From assembly GCF_004135975.1 (NCBI RefSeq), contig NZ_CP026538.1:2914001-2978000 (forward strand): a stretch of DNA of 64,000 bases. Reading direction: 5' to 3'. A program made the translations under genes and the position numbers. The notes below the pieces were generated by a model. The model was not told the DNA's origin and did no database searches. It saw nothing but the letters and a program-made list of their open reading frames with translations. The stretch is from Solidesulfovibrio carbinolicus. GTDB taxonomy: Bacteria; Desulfobacterota; Desulfovibrionia; Desulfovibrionales; Desulfovibrionaceae. Within the stretch, counting starts at the first letter, position 1; every line of letters starts with the position of its first letter. This document shows positions 8,800-18,400 of this stretch, piece by piece.

Positions 8800-10008
8800 C
8801 TACTCGGCCCCGGCAGCGGCATCAGACTTCTTGACCTTGTCCGCCACTGCCTGGGGGGAAACCGGCCCTTCCTTGTAGGTCGTCCCATCCACGATCTTGA
8901 TGGGCACGCCCGGGAACAGCTTGATCTGGCCCGAGGTGATGACCTTTTCTCCGATGGCCAGCCCCTTTTCGATGACGGTCTGGTCCACGATCTTGCGACC
9001 GGCCGTCACCGGGCGGATTTCCACGGTGTTGTCGGGTTTGGCAATAAAAAGCGAGGCCCCGGATTGGGTGGCGACCACGGCGCTGGACGGCACGAGCAGC
9101 GTGTCGGCGGTCTGGGCCAGGACCACCGAGGCGTCCACGAACTGGCCGGGCCACAGGGCGCGGTCGGTGTTGGGGAACACGCCCTGCAGGGTGATGGTGC
9201 CGGTGGAAGTGTCCACGGTGTTGTTGATGACGTTGAGCACGCCCTTGGCGGCCACTTCCTGGCGGCCGGGATAACGGACGTCCACGGTGAGCTGCCCCTT
9301 GGCGGCGTAGGCGCGGATGTCGGGCAGATATTTTTCGGCCACGGCGAACTGGACGTTGATGGGTTCGATCTGGTTGAGGGTGATGATGACGTCCTTGTTG
9401 GCCTCGATGAGGTTGCCGGTCTTGTACTGCTGCAGGCCGACCACGCCGGTGCAGGGCGCGTGGATGTAGCAGTAATCGAGATTGACCTTGGCGTTGACCA
9501 CGGACGCCTCGTCCACCTTGACCTGTTCGTCGGCCTGTTGCCAGGCGGTGCGCTTTTGCTCGTAGTCTTCCTGGCTGACCACGGCCTGGGCCACCAGGTC
9601 GCGGAAACGCAGCCAGTCGCGTTTGGCCTGCAGCGCCGTGGCCCGGTCCCGGGCCAGGGTGCTCTTGGCCTCGTCAAGTTTGGCCTTGTAGGAGTCGGGA
9701 TCGATGACGAGCAGCAACTGGCCTTCCTTGACCACGTCGCCTTCGGCAAAAAGGGTCTTTTGCAGCACGCCCGTGACTTGGGAGCGCACGCTCACCGTGC
9801 GCACGGCATAGACATGGCCGATGCCGTCCACGGCCAGGGGGGCGGTGGTGGCCTTGGCCTCCATGACCGTGACCTCGACCGGGGTCGGTTTTTCGGCCTG
9901 GGGCTTTTTCTTTTCGCATCCGGCCAGCAGCGCCGAGAGGACAAACGCCAGCAAAACGGCGGCACAGGCGCTGGACCGGGCGGCCGAGCGGGAAATCGTG
10001 ACAGGCAT
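8800..10008 (-). CDS. RND efflux periplasmic adaptor (membrane fusion lipoprotein)
   Basis: A 402-residue adaptor that couples the downstream RND permease to an outer-membrane channel. It has an N-terminal signal peptide with lipobox (SALLAGCEKKK), so the mature protein should be anchored by a lipidated cysteine. A barrel-sandwich half motif follows (VRSQVTGVLQKTLFAEGDVV), then an alpha-helical hairpin (about 105-165), the second lipoyl half (IHAPCTGVVGLQQYKTGNLI), and beta-barrel and membrane-proximal domains. The ATG at 10008 is chosen because a GAGGAGA precedes it and it begins the signal peptide. The longer upstream frame adds a non-signal-like extension. It forms an operon with the permease. 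Confidence 0.9.
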   Translation of the reverse strand: MPVTISRSAARSSACAAVLLAFVLSALLAGCEKKKPQAEKPTPVEVTVMEAKATTAPLAVDGIGHVYAVRTVSVRSQVTGVLQKTLFAEGDVVKEGQLLLVIDPDSYKAKLDEAKSTLARDRATALQAKRDWLRFRDLVAQAVVSQEDYEQKRTAWQQADEQVKVDEASVVNAKVNLDYCYIHAPCTGVVGLQQYKTGNLIEANKDVIITLNQIEPINVQFAVAEKYLPDIRAYAAKGQLTVDVRYPGRQEVAAKGVLNVINNTVDTSTGTITLQGVFPNTDRALWPGQFVDASVVLAQTADTLLVPSSAVVATQSGASLFIAKPDNTVEIRPVTAGRKIVDQTVIEKGLAIGEKVITSGQIKLFPGVPIKIVDGTTYKEGPVSPQAVADKVKKSDAAAGAE

Positions 10009-10176
10009 GGATGCGGTCTCCTCTCGTTGGCGTCGCGGCGCGACGCACCAGGCCCAAGGGGCGGATGCTACGCGACACAGCGGGGCAAATGCCATCCCTC
10101 TCCCGCACATGCCTGCGAAAGTCAAGGGATTAACCAGAGTTGTAACGTGCCGACGCCGGATCGGCCAATACTTCGC

Positions 10177-11292
10177 TTATTGGATGGCCTGCTTGCCCAG
10201 ATACGGCCCATAGAGTTGGGCTCGGTATTCGGTGTCGACCAGCCGGCGCAGCAAGGCCACGTTGACGGACTTGCGCAACAGCGAACCGCGCGGAAAGGCA
10301 AAACCGTAGAGCTGCGGATCGAAAAAGCCCGGCAAAATCCGCACGTCGCCGGTAAAATCCCGGTGCTGGTAGTAATGTAAAATGGGCTGGTCGTGGACAA
10401 AGGCGTCGAGATCGCCGTCCACCAGGGCGGTGAGGCCCGCGTCCACCGTCTGATACCGGCGCACGCCGATATGGCCGGCCACCAGCTCTTCCTCGGCGGC
10501 GCTGTCCTGCAACACGCCTACCCGCACCTTGGGCAGATCGTCCGGGCCATGCACCCGGCCGGTCAAGGTGTCCACGGTCAGCGACGAGGTGATGCCGGCG
10601 GTGAAGGTGGCCAAAAGCGCCACCGAAGCAAACATCCAGACCATGGCCAGGGCGCGTCCCATGAAGGTTTTGGGCGTGGCGTCGCCGTAGCCCACCGAGG
10701 TCATGGTCACGGCCGACCACCACATGCCGTCGCCTATGCCCTTGCCGCCGGGCCGGAAATGCTCGGGATTGCGCCGCCGCTCCAGCAGCCAGACCCCGAT
10801 GCCGACCAGCAGCAGCAGTGCCAGCAGGGAGCCGACGTAAAAGAGCACCTGGGAAGAAAATATGGCGTCCACGACGCGCTCGACGGCGCTTTCCGCCACG
10901 GCCGGCACGGCGATGCCCAGGCCCGAATAGTAAAAGGGCTGGGAGAAATCCATCTGCGCTTCGCGCTCGGGGGTCAGGGACAAGGCGGAAACGCCCACGT
11001 CCACCTCGCCCCCGCGCACGGCGGCGAGCAACGCCTCCAGGCCGTATTCCCGGGTGGTGAAGCGCAGGCCCAAATCCTGGGCCACGTCCTCCCACAGGTC
11101 GTAGGCCACGCCGATGTAGTTGCCGTTGGGGTCTTTTTCCACAAACGGCGGGGCAATGACCACGCCCACGGTCAGGGTGCGGCCGGCAAAGGACGGATCC
11201 ACCGGTTCGAGCTTGGACTCGCAGGCCCCCTGCCCGGCCACGGCCAGCACCAACGCCGCGCATCCCAGGGCGGCCAGAAGAAGTCGGCGCAT
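10177..11292 (-). CDS. Prokaryotic ionotropic glutamate receptor-like potassium channel (GluR0 type)
   Basis: A 371-residue ligand-gated channel. It has a signal peptide (1-24) and a periplasmic solute-binding fold (about 38-130 and 250-365) interrupted by a two-helix pore module. That module comprises membrane helix about 149-170, a pore loop with the potassium filter TMTSVGYGD (196-204), and membrane helix about 211-236. This is the arrangement of GluR0 from Synechocystis, in which an amino acid opens a K+ pore. The first lobe (VGVVIAPPFVEKDPNGNYIG, DVGVSALSLTPEREAQMDFS) is typical of amino-acid-binding proteins. Its start codon overlaps the stop codon of the upstream MscS gene by one base (TAATG), implying translational coupling. 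The ligand is not predictable here. Confidence 0.88.
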   Translation of the reverse strand: MRRLLLAALGCAALVLAVAGQGACESKLEPVDPSFAGRTLTVGVVIAPPFVEKDPNGNYIGVAYDLWEDVAQDLGLRFTTREYGLEALLAAVRGGEVDVGVSALSLTPEREAQMDFSQPFYYSGLGIAVPAVAESAVERVVDAIFSSQVLFYVGSLLALLLLVGIGVWLLERRRNPEHFRPGGKGIGDGMWWSAVTMTSVGYGDATPKTFMGRALAMVWMFASVALLATFTAGITSSLTVDTLTGRVHGPDDLPKVRVGVLQDSAAEEELVAGHIGVRRYQTVDAGLTALVDGDLDAFVHDQPILHYYQHRDFTGDVRILPGFFDPQLYGFAFPRGSLLRKSVNVALLRRLVDTEYRAQLYGPYLGKQAIQ

Positions 11293-13655
11293 TATTCCTC
11301 GCCTCCCGTCGTCGGCGTCGGAGCCGGCCAGCGCCGCCTGGCGTGGACCCGCCGCAACAAACGCACCTTGCCAAACACCTTGCCGCGCTTTTGCCGCAGC
11401 TCCTCACGCTGGGCTTCGAGCTGCATGGCCTCGGTGCCCTTGGGCTTGTACTTCACCTTCACTCCCTGGAACGGCACGAGAACCTTGTTGTCCTGGAACA
11501 CCTGGTCAATGGTCGTGGACAGTTCGGACTGCACGTCGAACTTCTTGATGAAGTTGTCGATCCACACTTGCAGGTCGAACTCCAGGCCCAGCCGGCCGAA
11601 GGTACGCAGCAGCACCTCGGGCGGCGGATTTTTGAGCACGTCTTTGTGCTCCTTGGCAATGCCGAGCAGGAGCTTGCGGACCTTCTTGATCTTGGTGCCC
11701 GGGGCCACGGTGACCGGGATGGTCAGACGCAGGGTGGTCCCCTGGTAGGAGAGATTGACGATCTCGCCGCGCAGGAAACTCGAATTGGGGATAATGACCG
11801 TGGTGTTGTCCAGGGTGCGCACGATGGTGTTTCGCACCGAAAGGTCCACCACCTCGCCAAGGTTTTTGCCCTGCTGGATGATGTCGCCCTTTTTCACCGT
11901 GCCGCCGAACATGATGATCAGTCCGCTGATGAAGTTGTTGACGATGTCCTTGAGGCCAAAGCCGATGCCCACGGACAGGCCGCTGGCGATCCAGGTCAGC
12001 GCGCCCAGGGGCACGGCGAACAGATGCAGGGAGAAAAGAATAAACAGCGTCCAGGTGATGTAGGAAAAGGCCGCGCCCACGGTATGGGCCAGCCCCGGGT
12101 CCATGGGCTTGCCCCGGAAATTGATGAAGGTAAGGGACTCCTGGAACCAGGCCTGGACGAGGCGCAACAGGAAAAAGCTGATGACCAGCCCCGAGACGGC
12201 GTCCAGGGACACCGTGGCCTTGCCCACGGAAAAGGTCATGGCGAAAACGTATTCCATAAGCCCCGGGCCGCCCATGAAGAGCAGCACCCAGGCGATATAG
12301 AGCGCCGCCAGCACCGTGACGGCCAGGGGCTGGGCCAAGTGGGCGATGGAGCGCGTCCGGTCGGCCGCCATGGCCCCGAGCCAACGCTGGACCGCCCCCG
12401 AGACGTAGACGGCCAGATAGAGCATGAACACGGCCTGCACCAACATGATGGCCTGGGGGCCGAAGCCGGCCAGGGCCGCCACGCCCGAGATCAGGAGCAG
12501 CCACACCACAGGGCAGCGCCAGCCCAGGCCCCGCGTCAGCCGCCAGACGCCCAGTCCCGAAACCACCGGCCACACGGCGCAGGCCGCCGAGGCCGGCAAA
12601 TTGAAGATGTCCAGCGAGACCCCGGCCAAAAAGCAGCCAAACAGCACGGCCAAGACGCTGCCGCCGCCGGACAGGCGGTAGAGGCCGTAGGCCAGGAAGA
12701 CGACCCAGACCAGGGAGGTGAACTGGTTGCCGACATAGAGCAGCGAATGGCGGGCCAGAAAAAAGCCCAGGCCAACGGCCAGACAGGCCAAGCCGGCCCG
12801 GCGCGACGGCCAGGTCTCCGAACGGCGCAAGGCCAGAAAACGCACGGCCCAAAAGGCCAGGCCGGCATAGACCGTACCCAGCAGGAAAAACGTCCCCCAG
12901 GGCGTAAACCGCAAAATAGGCCCCCAGAAGCGCGGCGAGGCGTCGGCCCATTCGACGACATCGTCCAAAAGACCCATCACATTGGCTGGATGCAGCAAGG
13001 ACCCGGCGGATTGGAGATAGGTCTGTCCGAAGACGGCGATGAACCGGTCGGTCTCATCGTTGCGTGCAGCGGCGATGTCGGCGGTCAGGGCGTCGGCCTG
13101 GGCCAGGGCGGCGTCGACGTCCTCCTTGACCGCGTCCACGGCGTGCTTGAGTTCCTTGAATTCCCGGCCCGGTCCGGCCAGCTCTTCGTTTATGAGATCG
13201 GCGTATTCCCGGCTGGCGTTTTGGGTCCTGATCTGGCGCAGGGTGGCGTATTCCTGCTTGGTGCGGGCCAGGGCGTCGCGGATGTCCTCCAGGGGGCCGC
13301 GAGCCACGTTGACCGCCTTGTCGAGTTCGGCCAGCTCCATGAGCAGGGTGCGCGAGGCCCAGGGCGTGTCGCCGGCCACGCCGCGCAGCAGCAGGAGCTG
13401 GTCCAGCCGGCTGCTGACCTGGGACAGATCCGTTCCCAGAGCGTTCTTGATCCCCGGCAAATCCCGGTGCAACCGGTCGAGTTCCTGACGCTTGAGCACC
13501 ACGTTTTGCGACAACCCGTCGGCAATGGACCGCCACAGCTGTTCTTCGTCCGTCGCCGAGGCCCAGGCGGCCTGCCACAGGAGGGTCGTCAGCAACAGGC
13601 CGATGACCCCGAACGCCGCCCTGATTCCGGCGTTTTTCCAGACCCGACGCCCCAT
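11292..13655 (-). CDS. Large MscS-family mechanosensitive channel
   Basis: A 787-residue channel of the MscK/YbiO-like large MscS class, a release valve for turgor. After a signal peptide (to about residue 33) comes a periplasmic, largely helical region (about 35-230) with heptad-like stretches, then multiple membrane helices. The conserved MscS core follows: pore helix and beta domain around SGLSVGIGFGLKDIVNNFIS, then GTVKKGDIIQQGKNLGEVVD and VRTLDNTTVIIPNSSFL. The ATG at 13655 is preceded by AAGGAG and starts the signal peptide. The longer frame upstream is not signal-like. The downstream K+ channel overlaps its stop by one base, so both ion-flux genes are probably made together. Confidence 0.88.
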   Translation of the reverse strand: MGRRVWKNAGIRAAFGVIGLLLTTLLWQAAWASATDEEQLWRSIADGLSQNVVLKRQELDRLHRDLPGIKNALGTDLSQVSSRLDQLLLLRGVAGDTPWASRTLLMELAELDKAVNVARGPLEDIRDALARTKQEYATLRQIRTQNASREYADLINEELAGPGREFKELKHAVDAVKEDVDAALAQADALTADIAAARNDETDRFIAVFGQTYLQSAGSLLHPANVMGLLDDVVEWADASPRFWGPILRFTPWGTFFLLGTVYAGLAFWAVRFLALRRSETWPSRRAGLACLAVGLGFFLARHSLLYVGNQFTSLVWVVFLAYGLYRLSGGGSVLAVLFGCFLAGVSLDIFNLPASAACAVWPVVSGLGVWRLTRGLGWRCPVVWLLLISGVAALAGFGPQAIMLVQAVFMLYLAVYVSGAVQRWLGAMAADRTRSIAHLAQPLAVTVLAALYIAWVLLFMGGPGLMEYVFAMTFSVGKATVSLDAVSGLVISFFLLRLVQAWFQESLTFINFRGKPMDPGLAHTVGAAFSYITWTLFILFSLHLFAVPLGALTWIASGLSVGIGFGLKDIVNNFISGLIIMFGGTVKKGDIIQQGKNLGEVVDLSVRNTIVRTLDNTTVIIPNSSFLRGEIVNLSYQGTTLRLTIPVTVAPGTKIKKVRKLLLGIAKEHKDVLKNPPPEVLLRTFGRLGLEFDLQVWIDNFIKKFDVQSELSTTIDQVFQDNKVLVPFQGVKVKYKPKGTEAMQLEAQREELRQKRGKVFGKVRLLRRVHARRRWPAPTPTTGGEE

Positions 13656-13828
13656 GGACACTCCTTTCTTCGTATCGGATTTCCCGAATGGAAAGTAGCG
13701 CGCGTGGCCGGTCAAACGCAAGGCCGACGTTGGCGGCCGGGCCTGGCCGCCGGCCAGGGCGGCCGGTCCGGACTTGCGCTGCCAGGACCGGGCCGTTATG
13801 AAGCAGGCTGCCAACGGGAGAGGATACC

Positions 13829-15127
13829 ATGAAACGACTTGTTTTCGGCGTGATTTTGATTCTGGCCTTGGCCGGCGGCGCAGCCGGCTATCTGTTCCTG
13901 GTCGACGGGGGCAAGCCGGAGATCGCGCTTGCGCCGGACGCTGCGGTGGCCGCGCCCAAGCGCGAGTTCACCCTGACGCTTCGCGACGCCGGCTCGGGAC
14001 TCAAAAGCGCCAAGGTGGTGGTGCGCCAGGAGGACAAGCAGATCACCCTGCTCGACGCCGCCTACGCCACGCCCGTGCGCGAGGCCGTGGAGAAATTCAC
14101 CCTGGAGCCGGCCGGCCTTCGCGACGGCCCCTTCACCCTGACCGTCACCGCTTCCGACCGCTCCATCGCCAATTTCGGCGCGGGCAACGTGGCTACCATC
14201 GACCGACAGTTCACCCTCGACACCATCCCGCCCCGAGTGGACGTGACGAGCCTGGCCCACAACGTGCGCCAGGGCGGCGTCGGGGCCGTGTCCTTTAGCG
14301 TCAGCGAACCGGTGGAAAGCGCCGGCGTGGTGGTCGGCGACGAGTTCTACCCGGCCTACAAACTCGAAGGCGGCCGTTACTTTGGACTTTACGTCTTCCC
14401 CTTCAACATGGACCCGAAGAACTTCGTTCCCAAGGTCAAGGTCACGGACCAGGCCGGCAACGTGGGCATGGGAGCGTTTCGCTTCCAGGCCATCCCGCGC
14501 AAGTTCCGCGACGACAAGATCAACATCTCCGACGCGTTTCTTGAGTCGAAGATGCCCCAGTACTACAACATCATCCCCGACACCCGGGACAATCTGCAGA
14601 TCTACCTCAAGGTCAACAACGACGTCCGCAAGCAAAACGCGGTGTTTTTAAAGGAACTTGCCCAGAAAAGCGCCCCGGCCATGCTGTGGGACAAAAAGGC
14701 TTTCCTGCGCCTGCCCAACGCCGCCCCCCGGGCCGGTTTCGGCGACCACCGGACCTATTTCTACCAAGGCAAGGAGATCGATCAGCAGACCCACATGGGC
14801 GTGGACCTGGCTTCGCTGGAGGGCGCGGCCGTGCCGGCGGCCAACAGCGGCAAGGTGGTCTTCACCGGGTTTCTGGGCATCTACGGCGAAACCGTCATCA
14901 TCGACCACGGCCTGGGGCTGCAAACGCTCTATTCCCACCTGCGCCAGATCGACGTGAAGGATGGCCAGGACGTGAAAAAGGGCGACATCATCGGCAAGAC
15001 CGGCGTCACCGGGCTTGCCGTCGGCGACCATCTGCACTTCGGCGTGCTGGTCGGCGGCCGCGAGGCCTCGCCCATCGAATGGTGGGACCAGCACTGGATC
15101 GACGACAATATCCTGAGCAAGTTGTGA
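13829..15127 (+). CDS. M23 (LytM) family metallopeptidase
   Basis: A 432-residue envelope peptidase predicted to cleave peptidoglycan cross-links. A single N-terminal membrane helix or uncleaved signal (about 4-24) is followed by beta-sandwich repeats (about 45-225, EFTLTLRDAGSGLKSAKVVV and similar) and the M23 domain (about 300-425). The zinc ligands and catalytic residues are all present: His322 and Asp326 in THMGVD, His370 in LYSHL, and His401/His403 in GDHLHFG. The gene is divergent from the MscS gene and ends at a strong terminator. A paralogue with the same architecture lies at 38778-40154 but lacks most of these residues. Confidence 0.88.
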   Translation: MKRLVFGVILILALAGGAAGYLFLVDGGKPEIALAPDAAVAAPKREFTLTLRDAGSGLKSAKVVVRQEDKQITLLDAAYATPVREAVEKFTLEPAGLRDGPFTLTVTASDRSIANFGAGNVATIDRQFTLDTIPPRVDVTSLAHNVRQGGVGAVSFSVSEPVESAGVVVGDEFYPAYKLEGGRYFGLYVFPFNMDPKNFVPKVKVTDQAGNVGMGAFRFQAIPRKFRDDKINISDAFLESKMPQYYNIIPDTRDNLQIYLKVNNDVRKQNAVFLKELAQKSAPAMLWDKKAFLRLPNAAPRAGFGDHRTYFYQGKEIDQQTHMGVDLASLEGAAVPAANSGKVVFTGFLGIYGETVIIDHGLGLQTLYSHLRQIDVKDGQDVKKGDIIGKTGVTGLAVGDHLHFGVLVGGREASPIEWWDQHWIDDNILSKL

Positions 15128-15150
15128 AGCTGCTCGTGCAATAGGTTCTC

Positions 15151-15186
15151 AAGGCCGTCCGGACATCCGTCTGGACGGCCTTTTTG
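15151..15186 (+). terminator. Rho-independent terminator of the M23 gene
   Basis: AGGCCGTCC ... GGACGGCCT stem followed by TTTTTG, 24 bp past the M23 stop codon. Confidence 0.85.
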
Positions 15187-15332
15187 TCGGTTCGGGACAG
15201 TTGCCGTCGTCCCTGGCCCGGTCAAGGCGACGCGCCCTGGCCGCGCGGCCAACAGCGCTCCCGACCCGGCTTGCGGCCAAGCAGAATGTTACCGCCCCAG
15301 GCCGCAACCCCGGCCTGCCGGGCACCCAGCAC

Positions 15333-15368
15333 GAAAAAAGCGGCCTCCGACAATGTCGGAGGCCGCTT
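15333..15368 (-). terminator. Rho-independent terminator of the pyc-pps operon
   Basis: A near-perfect inverted repeat, AAGCGGCCTCCGACA / TGTCGGAGGCCGCTT. Read on the minus strand it ends in CGCTTTTTTCG. It lies about 40 bp beyond the PEP synthase stop codon and faces the M23 terminator. Confidence 0.88.
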
Positions 15369-15406
15369 GCTTGCGTTGTTTGCCGCCGGCGGCGAGGCCT
15401 GCCCGG

Positions 15407-18400
15407 CTACCAGCTCTTCTGACGCTGGGCGGCCAAGGCCACGGCCTGCTCGTCGTAGCTCTCGAAACCGGCCTGGCGCAGGGCGTCGAAGACCGTGCCC
15501 GGCCAGTCCCAGGTGGCGTAGAGCACCGGCTTGTGGAACAGCTTGCGGAAGGTCTCCATCTCCTGACGGTAGAAGGCGGCCTTGGGGCTTTCCAGGTTCT
15601 CGCGCAGCTGCTCGCCAAGACGGGTCAGCTCGCCGTCGTACCAGTCCTTGATGTCGGCGGCGGTGTCGTACTTCTTGGCGATGTGCTCGTACTTATTTTC
15701 CTGAAGCACGGTCTTGAGCCGCGCCAGATGCTGCTCGCCCAGCCACGTGCCCAGGCCCGAGGCCGGGATGTTCTCGTCCTCGACATGGGCCATGTCGAAC
15801 TTGGTCTGGTAGTAGGTGTCGGGCACAACCGAGGCGCACACAATGCCGGCGATGGCGACCAGGCCCCGCAGGATCACGCTGTTGGACACGCCCTGGCCGC
15901 AGAACCCCACCTTCTTGCCGTACTTCTGGCCGGCGAAGATGGTGACCAAAAGCGCCCAGACCACGGCCGGGTCCTCTTCGTCGTAGATATGGCGAAGGGC
16001 CGGGTTGTCGCGGTCGGTGCCGAGCACCATTTGCGTCATGTCGTTGGAGCCGATGGAGAAGCCGTCGAACTCCTGGATGAACTGCTTGGCCAGGATGGCG
16101 TTGCTGGGGATCTCGGACATGATGAACATCTTGAGTCCATCGTCGCCCGACTGGAGCTTGTGCACCCGTTCGAGGTAGCGCTTCATGGAGACGGCTTCTT
16201 CCACGGTGCGCACAAAGGGCAGCATGATGTTCAGGTTCTTGCCGCCGTAGATGCCGCGCGCCAGCTTGAACGACTCGATTTCCCAGTCGTGGATGTTGCG
16301 CGACACGCCCCGGTAGCCGAGCATGGGGTTGTCCTCCAGGGCCTCGAAGAGGTTGCCGCCAAGGAGGTTTCGGTACTCGTTGGATTTGAAATCCGTGGTG
16401 CGGTAGAGAATGGGCTTGCCGTGGAAGGCCATGGCAAAAAGCCCCAGGCCCTGGGACAGGGTCTGGACGTAGAGTTCCTTGCCGCTGCGGAAGCCGCGCG
16501 AGGTGAGCTGCTTGCGGATCTTGCCCAAAAGGGCGTTGAGGTCGTCGATCTGGGACTTGATGCCGACCTGCCGGGCCACTTCCTGGCGCATGGCCGTGAT
16601 CTTGGCCAGCACGTCCTTGACCAGCGGCTCGTCGGCCACGGCGGCCATGCGGTCCTCGATCTGGGCCTTGATCTCGTAGCGGCGCTTGACCTCATCGGGT
16701 TCCACGGCCTTGGTCTGGAGCTCGTCCCAGTAGCCAAGGATGATGGCCACGTGGGTGAACAGATCAGCCGAGGTCTTGAGCATGTCCAGACGGCGGGTGG
16801 TCTCTTCGAGATAATGATCGAGCTTTTTCTCCAGGTCGCGGATGCGGCGATGCACGGCCATGACTTCGTCGGTGCCGCGCGCGCCGGAGTGGTCGGCCAG
16901 ATTGTCGAGATCGGCGGTCAGGCCCGTGACGAGGCCGACGTAGCCGCGCAGCTTGATCTGGACGTTGATGAAGCCGGCGGCCATCTGCTCGCGCACGACC
17001 TTGGCCAGCTTGGCGTCGAGTTCCTTGACCTTGGATTCGATAAGGCTCGGCAGGGTGCCGTTGTCGTAAGCTTCCAGGGCCTGGGGGTGGACGCCGATGT
17101 TGCCGAGCATGAATTCGGCGCGCAGCAGGCCCACCTCGAAGTCGGGGACATTGCGCAGGCGCGACAGGAACAGCGCCTGGCCCACGTCGGCCAGGATCAG
17201 GCCGACCTTGGTCTTGGTGGTGGGCAGCTTGGACAGGTCCATCTCGCCGCCCACTTCGACCAGGGGCAGAAGGCCCCGGTAGACACAGCCGCGCGAGCCG
17301 TCCACAGTGACATACTGGCCGTCCAGGGAGCGCAGGGTCTCGGCCCGCTGGATGCCGATGATGGCCGGAATGCCGAGTTCGCGGGAGGTGATGGCGGCGT
17401 GGCTGGTGTCGCCGCCGGCGTCGGCCAGGATGGCCGAGGCCACGCGCATGCCCGGCACCATGTCCGGGTCGGTGCGTTCGGCGGCCAGGACGTCGCCTTT
17501 CTGGATCTTGTTGAGTTCCAGGGCGGAGCGCAAAAAGCGCACCATGCCCTGGCCGGCCCCGCGCGAGGCGCCGTTGCCCTCCAGGATCACTTCGGCCGAA
17601 GCGGCGGCCCGTTTTTCGACCTCCATGCGGCGCATGAAGATGGTGTCGGGGTGCAGCTCCAGCTCGTCGTTCCAACGGGTCTCGGGCCGGGCCTGGACAA
17701 ACCAGAGGCGGTCGGACTCGTCGATGCAAAATTCCGTGTCCATGATGCAGCCGCCGTAGGCGGCGGAGATCGCGCGCACGCCCCGGGCCACTTCCTCGGC
17801 CTGGGCCAGGGACAGGGCCCAGCGGTAGGCGATCTCGTCGGGCACCTTGACGAGCTTGGTGCCGCCCTCCTCGTCGTCATAGACGATCTTTTTGTCCTTG
17901 TAGCCCATGTTGCGGATGACGACTTCGGGGCCTTCGTCGCGCTGGAAGACAAAAAGCTTGTCCGGGGTCACCATGCCGCCGACCACGGCTTCGCCGAGGC
18001 CATAGCTGGCGTCGATGGAGACGAGGTCGTTTCGGGCGGTGCCGCGGCAGCCGGTGGCGGTGTCGGCGGCAAACGCCGTGCCGGAGATCACGGGGTTGAT
18101 CATGCGCATGATGCACACGGACAGCGAGGTGTTCTCAATGGCCCATTCCTGCTTGGCCACTTCGGCGATGGAGTCGTCGCCGGTGCGCTCGGCCAGGGCC
18201 ACGGCGTCGAGGATGGCCTCGCGGCGGTAGGTCATGGAGCGCAGATTGTAGGCCGAGGCGCAGTCCCACTGGTAGGCGCGCACGCACTGGGCCGCGCCGA
18301 CGATGTTGAGATAAGTGTCCTGCAGGCCGGCGAAAGCTTTCTTGCGGCTGTCCTCGCCAGCGGCCGAGGAGCGCACGGCCACGGGCACGTCTTCCAGGCC

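Noticed and set aside
6662-8878. A plus-strand open frame of about 740 codons opposite the RND permease
   Set aside because: Same antisense artefact, with His/Asp/Gly-rich sequence.
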